Below, in pieces: positions 19,327-28,516 of a DNA stretch of 64,000 bases. The first letter of the stretch is position 1; each line of letters starts with the position of its first letter. Made by a program: the position numbers and the translations under genes. The notes under the pieces are model-generated. The model was not told the origin of the DNA. It saw only the letters and a list, made by a program, of their open reading frames with translations, and ran no database searches. This DNA comes from Caballeronia sp. NK8. GTDB lineage: Bacteria; Pseudomonadota; Gammaproteobacteria; Burkholderiales; Burkholderiaceae. The stretch spans positions 1-64,000 of the forward strand of contig NZ_AP024322.1 of the NCBI RefSeq assembly GCF_018408855.1, written 5' to 3'.

Positions 19327-20415
19327 ATGGATCATTTGCAGTCGATGAGGGTGTTCATCCGTGTCGCGGACCTCGGCAGTTTCGCCCGGGCCGCGAGCGC
19401 GATGGACATCTCCAATGCGGTGGCTACGCGCCACGTCGCGGACCTGGAAGGCCGCCTCGGTACGCGCCTGCTCAACCGCACGACGCGCAGCCTCTCGCTC
19501 ACCGAGTCCGGTCAGGTGTATCTGGAGCGGGCGCGGCAAATTCTCGACGAACTGGAAGACGTCGAACAGATGGTGGTGGCGCGCAATCACGAACCGCTCG
19601 GTTCGTTGAGGATCGTCGCGCCTGTGGTGTTTGGCCTGCACAATCTCGCGCCCGTATTGCAGACGTACGCGCAGCGCTATCCGAAGGTCGTGCCGGACGT
19701 GACGCTGGTTGACCGTCAGGTCGATCTGGTCGAGGAAGGTTTCGATGTCGGCATCGTCATCGCGCGGCAGGTGAAGAGCGCGAGCATCGTCACGCGGCGG
19801 CTGACGACCGGTTGCATGACCGTCTGCGCGACGCCCGCTTACCTGGAAACCCACGGCACGCCGACGCGCCCGGAGCATCTGCTCGAACATCCGTGCCTGA
19901 GTCTGCCGTCGGAATATTGGGGCGACGAGCGCGTGTTCACCGGTCCGGAAGGCGAAGTGCGCGTGCGGCCGCAGAACGTCATCATCGCGAACAATACGGA
20001 GATGCTTCGGCAATTCGCGTTGCTCGGCATGGGCATCGCGATTCTGCCGAGCTATCTGATCGGCAACGATACGACGCGCGGCCAGCTCGTGCGCCTGCTC
20101 GGCGACTATCAGTTGCCGCAGGTCGAGATCAACGTCGCGTATCCGAGCCGCCGTCACTTGCCGGCGAAGGTCCGCACGTTCATCGATCATCTCGTCGAGT
20201 ATTTCAGCCAGACGCCGAATCATCAGGTGGGCGAGCAGTGGATTCGCGATGGCCGCGGCAGGCCGGGCGCATCTTCGCACTACGAGCATGCCGATCAAAC
20301 CGCGACGCCCGTGCCGCCCGCGCCACGTCCGCGTCCGATCGACGGCGAAATGGCGCCCAAACTCGCGAAGCCTTCACGCACGCGCGGACGCTTGCCGGCG
20401 GCATCGCCTTTTTGA
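19327..20415 (+). CDS. LysR-family transcriptional regulator with long C-terminal tail
   Basis: A 362-residue LysR-type regulator. The N-terminal winged helix-turn-helix (MRVFIRVADLGSFARAAS, RLLNRTTRSLSLTESG) is followed by a LysR substrate-binding domain ending near residue 300. Members of this DHLQSMRVF subgroup usually end there; here about 60 further residues, rich in Pro, Arg and Lys, follow (PVPPAPRPRPIDG). The tail is probably disordered. It runs in the direction of pckG but behind a terminator, so regulation of pckG is possible but not shown. RBS-like GGCAGGAG precedes the ATG. Confidence 0.9.
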   Translation: MDHLQSMRVFIRVADLGSFARAASAMDISNAVATRHVADLEGRLGTRLLNRTTRSLSLTESGQVYLERARQILDELEDVEQMVVARNHEPLGSLRIVAPVVFGLHNLAPVLQTYAQRYPKVVPDVTLVDRQVDLVEEGFDVGIVIARQVKSASIVTRRLTTGCMTVCATPAYLETHGTPTRPEHLLEHPCLSLPSEYWGDERVFTGPEGEVRVRPQNVIIANNTEMLRQFALLGMGIAILPSYLIGNDTTRGQLVRLLGDYQLPQVEINVAYPSRRHLPAKVRTFIDHLVEYFSQTPNHQVGEQWIRDGRGRPGASSHYEHADQTATPVPPAPRPRPIDGEMAPKLAKPSRTRGRLPAASPF

Positions 20416-20443
20416 AAGGCTCGCGCGCGAACAAAGCGCAAAT

Positions 20444-20479
20444 AAAAAACACCCGCGAATCGCTTCGCGGGTGTTTTTC
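20444..20479. terminator. Bidirectional terminator between LysR and topB
   Basis: The hairpin AAAACACCCGCGAA / TTCGCGGGTGTTTT has A and T runs on both sides, so it can stop transcription from the LysR gene and, on the other strand, from topB. Confidence 0.85.
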
Positions 20480-20501
20480 TTTGTAGCCTGCAAAAAGACG
20501 C

Positions 20502-23147
20502 TTAGCTCGTCTTCTTCGCCGCGGTCTTCCTGGCCGCTGCCTTTTTCGCGGGCGCCTTCTTCGCCGCGGTCTTCGCGGACGTCGTCTTGGCGGCGACGGC
20601 GACATCGCTGTCGCCGCTTTCATCGCCGCTGTCCGCCTGTGCTTCCGCCGACGCGCCGCGCTTGGCCGCCGTCTTCGCCGCCGGCTTACCTTCCTTCTTC
20701 TCGAACTCGAAGCCGATCTTGCCGTCCGGCTGCTTCACGAGAAACGCCTTGAAGTTGCGCCCGGTGCGCGACGACTTGAAGTTCGTCAGCAAGTCCGTGC
20801 GGCCTTCGGTCAGGAGCTTGTGCATCTGCTCCCGCGCGATTTCCTGTTGCAGGATGACCTTGCCCGAACGGAAATCGCAGGTCTTGGGATTCGAGACCGA
20901 GCTCTCGCATACGTAGCTCATGCCGTGCTCGTACACGCGCGATTGGCACTTCGGACACGCGCCGACCGGCGTCTGTTCGGAGAAATCAGGCGGTTCGCCA
21001 TCTTCGCCGCCATTGTCCTGACCGAAATCGAATTCGAGCTTGTAGTTCTTGATCTCGTCGTCGAGCGAGAGTTTGAGAATCGCCGAGAACGGACGGCCCA
21101 TCTTGCTGCGGAAGCCCGACAGCGGCCCTATGGTTTTCTCGCGCAGCAATTCCTCGACTTCCGGAATTTCGAACTGTCGTCCGCCCGGAATCTTCGAAAT
21201 CGAGAACTCGCACTTCGTGCACGCGAACCGGCGATAGTTTTCCTTCACCTGCGCGCCGCAGTTCGGGCACGGCGTTTCGAGTGTCGCGTAATCGCCGGGA
21301 ATTGTGTCGGAGTCGTATTCCTTCGCGCGCTTGACGATGGTCTGCGTCATCCGCGCGATTTCCTGCATGAAGGTATCGCGATGCAGGCTGCCGCGCTCCA
21401 TCTGCGAAAGTTTGTGCTCCCACTGGCCGGTCAGTTCGGGCGCGGTGAGTTCTTCGACGCCGAGGCCGCGCAGCAAGGTCATCAACTGGAACGCCTTCGC
21501 CGTCGGGATCAGTTCGCGGCCTTCGCGCACCATGTACTTCTCGCCGAGCAGACCTTCGATGATCGCCGCACGCGTCGCCGGCGTGCCGAGGCCCTTTGCG
21601 GCCATCGCGTCGCGCAACTCTTCGTCTTCGACGAGCTTGCCCGCGCCTTCCATCGCCGAAAGCAGCGATGCTTCGTTGTAGCGCGCAGGCGGTTTGGTCA
21701 CGAGACCGTGGGCCTCGACCTTTTCGACATCGACCTTCTCGTCCTTCTGCACCGGCACGAGATTGCCTTCCTCGCCCGCGGCCTCGCGACCGTAGATCTG
21801 CAGCCAGCCCGGCTCGACGAGCACCTTGCCTTCCGTCTTGAAGTGATGCCCCGAGACTTCGGTGATGCGCGTCGTCACGAGATATTCTGCCGCCGGGAAG
21901 AACACCGACAGGAAGCGCTTCACGACCAGGTCATACAGCTTCTGCTCGGGCTCGGACAGCGACTTCGGCGCCTGCAGCGTCGGGATGATGGCGAAGTGAT
22001 CGCTGATCTTCGAGTTATCGAAGATGCGCTTGTTGGGCTTCACCCAGCCCTTGTCGAGCACCTGTTTCGCGAACGGCAGATAGTTGTTGCTCTCCTTGAG
22101 CATGGTCATCGTGTCCTTGACCGTGTTCAGGTAGTCCTCGGGCAGCGCGCGCGCATCGGTACGCGGATAGGTCAGGACCTTGTGCTTTTCATACAGCGCC
22201 TGGGCGAGGCCGAGCGTGTTCTTCGCGGAGAAGCCGAAGCGGCCGTTGGCTTCGCGCTGCAGGCTCGTCAGATCGAAGAGCAGCGGCGACATTTGCGTCG
22301 ACGGCTTCGATTCTTCCGTTACCGTGCCAGTTTTGCCACGGCAGGCCGCGACGACGGTTTCCGCAGCCGCGAGACTCCACAGGCGCGAATCGCGCTGTTC
22401 GGGATCGTTTTCGACGCGCTTGAACTTCGGATCGAACCAACGGCCTTCGTACAGGCCCTTCGCGGCGATGAACTCGGCGCGCACTTCCCAGTAGTCGCGC
22501 GGCACGAAACGGCGGATTTTCTCCTCACGTTCGACGACGATCGACAACGTTGGCGTCTGAACGCGACCGACCGTGGTCAGGAAGAAGCCGCCGCCCTTGC
22601 TGTTGAACGCGGTCATCGCGCGCGTGCCGTTGATGCCGACGAGCCAGTCCGCTTCCGAGCGGCAGCGCGCGGCGTCGGCGAGCGGCTGCATGTCGGCGTC
22701 GCTGCGCAGGTTCGCGAAGCCGTCGCGGATCGCGGCGGGCGTCATCGATTGCAGCCACAAACGCTGTACCGGCTGTTTCGCCTTCGCGTGCTGCGCGATC
22801 AGGCGGAAGATCAGTTCACCCTCGCGCCCCGCGTCGCATGCGTTGATGAGGCGCTCGATATCCTTGCGCTTCATCAGCTTGGTCAGCACCTTCAGGCGCG
22901 ACTCGCTCTTCGCGATCGGATTCAGGTCGAAATGCGGCGGAATGACGGGCAGATTGGCGAAGCTCCATTTGCCGCGCTTGACGTCGTACTCTTCCGGCGC
23001 AGCGATCTCGAGCAGGTGGCCGACCGCGGACGAGAGCACATAGTCGTCGCTCTCGTAGTACTCGTCATGCTTGGTGAAGCCGCCCAGCGCACGCGCGATG
23101 TCGTTCGCGACGGAGGGCTTCTCGGCGATGATCAGGGCTTTGGACAT
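20502..23147 (-). CDS. topB: DNA topoisomerase III
   Basis: Type IA topoisomerase that decatenates and relaxes single-stranded regions. The 881 residues hold a TOPRIM domain (LIIAEKPSVAND at the start, NACDAGREGELIF near 105), the active-site Tyr in LTYPRTDAR near residue 327, and two Cys-rich segments: a zinc-finger-like unit (CPNCGAQVK, FACTKCEF) and a Topo-C-Zn-repeat-like unit (CPKCQSRV). The last about 65 residues are a Lys/Ala-rich tail (KTAAKKAPAKKAAARKTAAK) resembling histone H1-like proteins, longer than E. coli TopB (653 aa). The tail probably adds non-specific DNA binding. Confidence 0.95.
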   Translation of the reverse strand: MSKALIIAEKPSVANDIARALGGFTKHDEYYESDDYVLSSAVGHLLEIAAPEEYDVKRGKWSFANLPVIPPHFDLNPIAKSESRLKVLTKLMKRKDIERLINACDAGREGELIFRLIAQHAKAKQPVQRLWLQSMTPAAIRDGFANLRSDADMQPLADAARCRSEADWLVGINGTRAMTAFNSKGGGFFLTTVGRVQTPTLSIVVEREEKIRRFVPRDYWEVRAEFIAAKGLYEGRWFDPKFKRVENDPEQRDSRLWSLAAAETVVAACRGKTGTVTEESKPSTQMSPLLFDLTSLQREANGRFGFSAKNTLGLAQALYEKHKVLTYPRTDARALPEDYLNTVKDTMTMLKESNNYLPFAKQVLDKGWVKPNKRIFDNSKISDHFAIIPTLQAPKSLSEPEQKLYDLVVKRFLSVFFPAAEYLVTTRITEVSGHHFKTEGKVLVEPGWLQIYGREAAGEEGNLVPVQKDEKVDVEKVEAHGLVTKPPARYNEASLLSAMEGAGKLVEDEELRDAMAAKGLGTPATRAAIIEGLLGEKYMVREGRELIPTAKAFQLMTLLRGLGVEELTAPELTGQWEHKLSQMERGSLHRDTFMQEIARMTQTIVKRAKEYDSDTIPGDYATLETPCPNCGAQVKENYRRFACTKCEFSISKIPGGRQFEIPEVEELLREKTIGPLSGFRSKMGRPFSAILKLSLDDEIKNYKLEFDFGQDNGGEDGEPPDFSEQTPVGACPKCQSRVYEHGMSYVCESSVSNPKTCDFRSGKVILQQEIAREQMHKLLTEGRTDLLTNFKSSRTGRNFKAFLVKQPDGKIGFEFEKKEGKPAAKTAAKRGASAEAQADSGDESGDSDVAVAAKTTSAKTAAKKAPAKKAAARKTAAKKTS

Positions 23148-23317
23148 GACTCAAAAGGTTGGTAACTGGCAGCGGCCCGGTTTGGACTGCTTTAACGACC
23201 GCTTTATAGCACACGCTTTGCGCGGCGGGCGTCGAAGCTCGCATCGGGGCGTTTCAATTTCCGGCTCGCGAAGCGCATGGCGAGAAGCGCAAAAGGCGCG
23301 TTTCGCGTGCGTCGCGA

Positions 23318-23695
23318 TCAGGCCGTGGCAAGCGCCGGGCGCAGTTTCGGCGCGCCGACCATGCCCGGCAGCGCGGTGAGATCGGTCAGCATTCGACCGA
23401 CGATAGACGCCTGCGGCAGCACCGTGCCGAAAAATCGCGTCGTGACGGCATCCTCGATCAGGATGGTAGGAAAATTTTCCACGTCGAGATCGTCGAAACG
23501 GTCGGCGTGATTCTCGATATCGATCCACGCGAAGCAGATCTCCGGATGCGCGTCCGCCAGCCTGTCGAAGCCTTCGCGATATTCGCGGCAGGTGCCGCAC
23601 CATTCGGCGCACAGACAGGCGACGAACAGCGTGCCGGGCACGGCGATGCGCTCCGCGATGCGATCGGCATCGGTATCGAGATTCAGCGCGGACAT
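23318..23695 (-). CDS. Thioredoxin-family protein
   Basis: A 125-residue thioredoxin-fold protein with active site WCGTC (Cys33, Cys36) and the cis-Pro segment FPTILIED. Two further Cys (27, 29) precede the active site in VACLCAEWCGTC, which is unusual. No signal peptide is seen from the ATG at 23695, so it is probably cytoplasmic; an upstream start would add 22 residues. It lies between topB and dprA on the same strand. The partner protein is unknown. Confidence 0.85.
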   Translation of the reverse strand: MSALNLDTDADRIAERIAVPGTLFVACLCAEWCGTCREYREGFDRLADAHPEICFAWIDIENHADRFDDLDVENFPTILIEDAVTTRFFGTVLPQASIVGRMLTDLTALPGMVGAPKLRPALATA

Positions 23696-23770
23696 GGCGG
23701 GTGCGAAATCCTTTATTGGTATCGACTGCGGGGACGGCTCATTTTTCCGCGAATGTAGCACGACGCGGCA

Positions 23771-24976
23771 TCACGAGCGCTCCACCGCCGCATAGCGGCC
23801 GCCCGCAAGCGCGGCCACCTGCCCCGACAGTTCGAGCTGCAGCAGCGCGCCTTGCAGCGCCGCGCCGTCCAGATCGGTGCGTGTCGCGAGGATTTCAAGC
23901 GTCGCGGGCGCGTGGCCGAGAGCATCGAGAACGCGGGCGGCGTCGGCGCTCATGACAGATTCAGCCGCGCGCGCCGATGCCCACGACGCGCTGACCGAGC
24001 GCAGCTTCGCGCGTTTCGCCGCAGCCGCCGCCGCGCTCGCGGGCGTGAAGCCGAATTCTTCGAGCACATCCTCGGGCGTTTCGACCAGCTTCGCGCCCTG
24101 TTTGATCAACCGATGACAGCCCTGCGAAAGCGGCGCGTGAACGGAACCGGGCATCGCGAAAACATCGCGCCCCATTTCGTTGGCGAGACGCGCGGTGATG
24201 AGCGAACCGGATCGCATCGCGGCCTCGACGATCAGCACGCCACCCGACAATCCCGCGATCAGCCGGTTACGCTGCGGAAAATTCGCCGAGCGCGCCGGCG
24301 TGCCGAGCGGCCATTCGGAGAGGATCGCGCCGTCGCGGGCGATTTCATGCGCGAGCGTGTGATGCGCCGCCGGGTACACGAGGTCGGCGCCGGTCCCGAT
24401 CACCGAAATCGTGCCGGTTGCGCCCTCCAGCGCACCGCGATGCGCCGAAGCGTCGATCCCGAGCGCGAGACCGGACACCACCGCGAGCCCCGCATCCGAC
24501 AGTGCGCGGGCGAAGCGCCGCGCATCCTCGAGACCTTGCGGCGTCGCGTGCCGGCTGCCCACGATGGCGACTGCGCGCGCCTGAAGCAACTCGAGCCGGC
24601 CTTTCGCGTAGAGCAGCGGCGGCGGGTCCGGCATGGTGAGAAGCGCCTGCGGATAGCCGGCGTCCGCGAGCGTCAACAAGTGATTGCCGGGCTCGGAAGC
24701 CCATGCCAAAACCTCTTCAATATAGTGCTCGAATGCAACGCCTTCGATCTCGGACGGCGGCGCGAGGACAGCCTCGGCGGCGCTGGCATCGGCGGTTTTG
24801 GCGAGCGACGCGAAACTCTCCGACAACACTTCGCGCGGTCCGCCGAAAGCACCGAGCAGCGTGCGCAGCGCGAGCGGCCGCAATCCCTTCGCGTGCGCGA
24901 GCCGCAGCCACGCGCGCAGTTCTTCGGCATCGAGTGTGGAGGCGGCTTCCTCGGTCGGCAGGGCGGCGGTCGTCAT
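23771..24976 (-). CDS. dprA: DNA processing protein DprA
   Basis: Loads RecA on incoming single-stranded DNA during natural transformation. The 401 residues contain the Rossmann-like core: AVAIVGSRHATPQG, VSGLALGIDASAHRGAL, and FPQRNRLIAGLSGGVLIVEA. A C-terminal winged-helix domain (DAARVLDALG to LSGQVAALAGGRYA) is also present. The DprA-thioredoxin-topB order and the nearby def-fmt pair on the other strand are common in proteobacteria. DprA alone does not show that the organism is competent. Confidence 0.95.
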   Translation of the reverse strand: MTTAALPTEEAASTLDAEELRAWLRLAHAKGLRPLALRTLLGAFGGPREVLSESFASLAKTADASAAEAVLAPPSEIEGVAFEHYIEEVLAWASEPGNHLLTLADAGYPQALLTMPDPPPLLYAKGRLELLQARAVAIVGSRHATPQGLEDARRFARALSDAGLAVVSGLALGIDASAHRGALEGATGTISVIGTGADLVYPAAHHTLAHEIARDGAILSEWPLGTPARSANFPQRNRLIAGLSGGVLIVEAAMRSGSLITARLANEMGRDVFAMPGSVHAPLSQGCHRLIKQGAKLVETPEDVLEEFGFTPASAAAAAAKRAKLRSVSASWASARAAESVMSADAARVLDALGHAPATLEILATRTDLDGAALQGALLQLELSGQVAALAGGRYAAVERS

Positions 24977-25176
24977 GTTAAGATTTTTGATCCGGAACAG
25001 ATTAAGAATCGTCGCTCAGGCTTGGGTCTCAGGCCCGAAGCGACGCCATTGGCCGCTTGCCGGCGGCGTTGAATCCACTGGATTCGCCCGCATATCTTCG
25101 GCATGCCGGCACTCACCCACAACCTGGCCGAATGGCCGATTTACACGCGTCGCGGCGCGCGTAGACAATCCGAATC

Positions 25177-25680
25177 ATGGCTCTGCTCAAGATACTCAAC
25201 TACCCGGACAAGCGGCTGAACAAGGTGGCGAAGCCCGTCGCCGTGGTCGATGACCGCATCCGCAAGCTCGTCGCCGACATGGCCGAGACGATGTACGCCG
25301 CGCCCGGCGTCGGCCTCGCGGCGACGCAGGTGGACGTGCACGAGCGCGTGATCGTAATCGACGTCTCGGACGCGCACGACGAACTGATGGTCTTCATCAA
25401 CCCGGAACTCGTCTGGACGAGCGACCAGAAGAAGGAATGGGAGGAGGGCTGCCTGTCGGTGCCGGGCATTTACGATTTCGTCGAGCGCCCCGACAAGGTG
25501 CGCGTGAAGGCGCTGAATCAGAAGGGCGAGACCTTCGAGATCGACTGCGACGGCTTGCTCGCGGTGTGCATCCAGCACGAGATGGATCATCTGGCGGGTC
25601 ACGTGTTCGTCGAATATCTGTCGTCGCTCAAGCAGACGCGCATTCGCGGCAAGATGAAGAAGCTGGAAAAGGCGCTGTAA
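25177..25680 (+). CDS. def: Peptide deformylase
   Basis: Metal-dependent enzyme that removes the formyl group from the N-terminal Met of nascent proteins. All three signature motifs are present in 167 residues: GVGLAATQ (44-51), EEGCLSVPG with the metal-binding Cys, and [12 protein letters not shown] with two His ligands and catalytic Glu. It is divergent from dprA and 3 bases upstream of fmt, the enzyme that adds the same formyl group; the two form the usual operon. Confidence 0.97.
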   Translation: MALLKILNYPDKRLNKVAKPVAVVDDRIRKLVADMAETMYAAPGVGLAATQVDVHERVIVIDVSDAHDELMVFINPELVWTSDQKKEWEEGCLSVPGIYDFVERPDKVRVKALNQKGETFEIDCDGLLAVCIQHEMDHLAGHVFVEYLSSLKQTRIRGKMKKLEKAL

Positions 25681-25683
25681 CCG

Positions 25684-26658
25684 ATGACTCAACCGTTGCG
25701 CGTGGTTTTCGCCGGGACGCCGGAATTCGCTGCCGCCGCGCTCGCGGCCATCCATGCAGCCGGATTTTCGGTGCCGCTCGTGCTGACGCAGCCCGACCGT
25801 CCCGCCGGGCGCGGCATGAAACTCACGGCGAGTCCGGTCAAGCGCTTCGCGGTCGAAAAGGGGCTCAAGGTTGCGCAGCCCACTTCGCTGCGGCGCGCGG
25901 GCAAGTATCCGCAGGAAGCGGCGGAAGCCATCGACCTGTTGCGCGCGACGCCTCACGACGTGATGGTCGTCGCGGCCTACGGGCTGATCCTGCCGCAGGA
26001 AGTGCTCGATATCCCGCCGCGCGGCGCCATCAACATCCACGCGTCGCTGTTGCCGCGCTGGCGTGGCGCCGCGCCGATCCATCGCGCGATCGAAGCGGGC
26101 GACGCAGAAACCGGCATTACGCTGATGCAGATGGACGCCGGTCTCGACACCGGCGCGATGATCCGCGAAGCGCGCACGCCGATTCTTCCCGACGACACCA
26201 CCGCCACGCTGCATGACCGCCTCGCGCAAATGGGCGCCGAGTTGATCGTCGCGGGTTTGCGCGATCTCGAGCGCGACGGCGCGCTGCCGTCCACACCGCA
26301 GCCGGAAGACGGCACGACTTACGCCGAAAAAATCGCTAAAAACGAGGCCGCGCTCGACTGGCGGCGTCCGGCTGAAGAACTCGCGCGCCAGATTCGCGCG
26401 TTCGATCCGTTTCCCGGCGCGTCCGGCACGCTGGACAACGCCGCGATCAAGATATGGTCCGCGCAGCCAGTCGATGCTTCGTCGGGCGCTGAGCCCGGCA
26501 CGATCATCGAAGTTTTGTCGGACGGCATCGTCGTGGTCTGTGGCGGCGGCGCGCTGAGACTCACGCAACTGCAAAAGCCCGGCGGCAAGCGTCTGCCCGT
26601 GCGCGAATTTCTCGCGGGTGCGCCGCTCGCGAAGGGCCAGCGATTCGCGCTTCAGTAG
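25684..26658 (+). CDS. fmt: Methionyl-tRNA formyltransferase
   Basis: Formylates initiator Met-tRNA using 10-formyl-tetrahydrofolate. The 324 residues begin [13 protein letters not shown] and include [16 protein letters not shown] with the catalytic Asn and His, and [11 protein letters not shown] with the catalytic Asp. The C-terminal domain (about 205-320, [15 protein letters not shown]) binds tRNA. It sits immediately after def. Confidence 0.97.
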   Translation: MTQPLRVVFAGTPEFAAAALAAIHAAGFSVPLVLTQPDRPAGRGMKLTASPVKRFAVEKGLKVAQPTSLRRAGKYPQEAAEAIDLLRATPHDVMVVAAYGLILPQEVLDIPPRGAINIHASLLPRWRGAAPIHRAIEAGDAETGITLMQMDAGLDTGAMIREARTPILPDDTTATLHDRLAQMGAELIVAGLRDLERDGALPSTPQPEDGTTYAEKIAKNEAALDWRRPAEELARQIRAFDPFPGASGTLDNAAIKIWSAQPVDASSGAEPGTIIEVLSDGIVVVCGGGALRLTQLQKPGGKRLPVREFLAGAPLAKGQRFALQ

Positions 26659-26728
26659 AGGACGGCGGAACAGGCGCGGCGCTAGAATAAATAGTTGTCA
26701 ACACGCGCTCGTCAGTCTGGAGTTTCCG

Positions 26729-27376
26729 ATGCTCGGCATTACCGGTTTCACCTTCTTCCTCATCGCCGTCTTCCTGCTCAACGTCACGCCCGGCCCCGAC
26801 ACTGCGTACATCGTCGGGCGCAGTGTCGCGCAGGGGCGCGGCGCGGGTATCGTGTCGGCGCTCGGCATTTCCGCGGGCTGCATCGTTCATACGCTCGCGT
26901 GCGCGTTCGGTCTGACGGCGATTCTCGCGGCATCGGCGACGGCGTTCACCGTCGTGAAGATCGCCGGCGCGATTTATCTGATTTATCTCGGCGTGCGCCT
27001 CATTTTCGCGAAACACGACGACGCCGAAGCCGCGCATCCGTCGCAGGCGAACGAAAAAGCCGCGGCCAAATCGCTGCGCCAGCTTTTCACGCAAGGCTTC
27101 GTCACGAACGTGCTGAACCCGAAGGTCGTGCTGTTCTTCGTGTCGTTCTTCCCGCAGTTCGTCGCCGCCGACAGCCAGCACAAGACGCTCGCGTTTCTCA
27201 CGCTCGGCATCGTGTTCATCGCGATGAGCACGGTCTGGAACAGTTTCGTCGCGTGGATCGCGGGGAGCGTCACCGAGCGCTTCGCGGGCAGATCGGGCGT
27301 GAAGAAATGGCTGGATCGCGGCGTCGGCGGCGCGTTCGTGGGCCTTGGCATCAAGCTCGCGACGTCCCATCGATAA
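26729..27376 (+). CDS. LysE/RhtB-family amino-acid exporter
   Basis: A 215-residue inner-membrane protein with about six hydrophobic segments. The LysE/RhtB signature is clear: FLLNVTPGPDTAYIVGRSVAQGRGAG near the N-terminus, IYLIYLGVRLI mid-way, and FVTNVLNPKVVLFFVSFFPQFV. The family exports amino acids or related metabolites; the substrate cannot be told. The ATG at 26729 has GGAG upstream; the longer frame overlaps fmt and adds an Arg-rich stretch. It is probably co-transcribed with def-fmt. Confidence 0.88.
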   Translation: MLGITGFTFFLIAVFLLNVTPGPDTAYIVGRSVAQGRGAGIVSALGISAGCIVHTLACAFGLTAILAASATAFTVVKIAGAIYLIYLGVRLIFAKHDDAEAAHPSQANEKAAAKSLRQLFTQGFVTNVLNPKVVLFFVSFFPQFVAADSQHKTLAFLTLGIVFIAMSTVWNSFVAWIAGSVTERFAGRSGVKKWLDRGVGGAFVGLGIKLATSHR

Positions 27377-27391
27377 ATCGCGCGACCGCGG

Positions 27392-27418
27392 ATTGAATTA
27401 TTGCCGGGTGCCCCTATC
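27392..27418 (+). promoter_or_regulatory. Possible heat-shock (sigma-32) promoter of htpX
   Basis: ATTGAAT (27392-27398) and CCCCTATC (27411-27418), 12 bases apart, resemble the sigma-32 consensus CTTGAAA and CCCCATNT. htpX is heat-induced in E. coli. A vegetative promoter in the TTGCTTACAATTG stretch just downstream is also possible. Confidence 0.4.
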
Positions 27419-27508
27419 TAACATTTTGCTTACAATTGTCGTCCCGGTCATGTCGGCCGGGGCAACCGCGCACTTCGCGCAGCGTATCTAGGGAGAGGAG
27501 CTCCGGAC

Positions 27509-28363
27509 ATGTTCAACTGGGTCAAAACCGCGATGCTGATGGCTGCGATCACGGCCCTCTTTGTCGTGATCGGCGGAATGATCGGCGGGTCGAAGGGCAT
27601 GATGCTCGCGCTGATCGTCGCGCTCGGCATGAATTTCTTTTCGTACTGGTTCTCGGACAAGCTGGTCCTGCGCATGTACAACGCGCAGGAAGTCGACGAA
27701 ACCACCGCACCGCAGTTCTATCGCATGGTGCGCGAGCTTGCCACGCGGGCTCAGTTGCCGATGCCGCGCGTCTATCTGATCAACGAAGACGCGCCGAACG
27801 CGTTCGCCACGGGCCGCAATCCGGAGCACGCGGCGGTCGCGGCGACCACGGGCATTCTGCGCGTGCTGTCCGAGCGCGAAATGCGCGGCGTGATGGCGCA
27901 CGAGCTGGCGCACGTGAAGCATCGCGACATCCTGATCTCGACGATCTCCGCGACGATGGCCGGCGCGATCTCCGCGCTCGCGAACTTCGCGATGTTCTTC
28001 GGCGGGCGCGATGACGAAGGCCGTCCGTCGAATCCGATCGCGAGCATTCTGGTGGCGATTCTCGCGCCGATCGCGGGCGCGTTGATCCAGATGGCGATTT
28101 CCCGCGCGCGCGAATTCGAAGCCGACCGTGGCGGCGCGGAGATTTCTGGCGATCCGCAAGCGCTCGCGATCGCGCTCGAGAAAATCCACGCCTACGCCAC
28201 CGGCGTGCCGTTCCCGACGGCGGAAGCGCATCCGGCCACCGCGCAGATGATGATCATGAATCCGCTCTCGGGCGGCGGCATCGCGAATCTGTTCTCGACG
28301 CACCCGGCGACGGAAGAACGCGTCGCGCGTCTGATGGAGATGGCGCGCACGGGCCGCTTCTGA
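27509..28363 (+). CDS. htpX: Membrane zinc protease HtpX
   Basis: Integral inner-membrane M48B metalloprotease that helps clear misfolded membrane proteins. The 284 residues start with two hydrophobic segments, then the zinc motif [12 protein letters not shown] near residue 130, two more hydrophobic segments ([17 protein letters not shown] and [19 protein letters not shown]), and the distal Glu ligand in [21 protein letters not shown] lies upstream of the ATG. Confidence 0.96.
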   Translation: MFNWVKTAMLMAAITALFVVIGGMIGGSKGMMLALIVALGMNFFSYWFSDKLVLRMYNAQEVDETTAPQFYRMVRELATRAQLPMPRVYLINEDAPNAFATGRNPEHAAVAATTGILRVLSEREMRGVMAHELAHVKHRDILISTISATMAGAISALANFAMFFGGRDDEGRPSNPIASILVAILAPIAGALIQMAISRAREFEADRGGAEISGDPQALAIALEKIHAYATGVPFPTAEAHPATAQMMIMNPLSGGGIANLFSTHPATEERVARLMEMARTGRF

Positions 28364-28382
28364 CGCTTCCGATGTCATGACG

Positions 28383-28416
28383 AAGGCCGTTCCGGTTGCG
28401 CCGGAACGGCCTTTTT
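28383..28416 (+). terminator. Terminator after htpX
   Basis: The stem AAGGCCGTTCCGG / CCGGAACGGCCTT, with a 5-nt loop, is followed by a T run. It separates htpX from rsmB. Confidence 0.85.
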
Positions 28417-28516
28417 CGCTTCCGGCGGCGGCCCGCCCGGGCGCGCGATCCCCTCAAGTTACAATCCCCGTTCACGCAAGCCGCGCGCTTGGCCGTCTCA
28501 CCGTTTCCGTTTCTTC

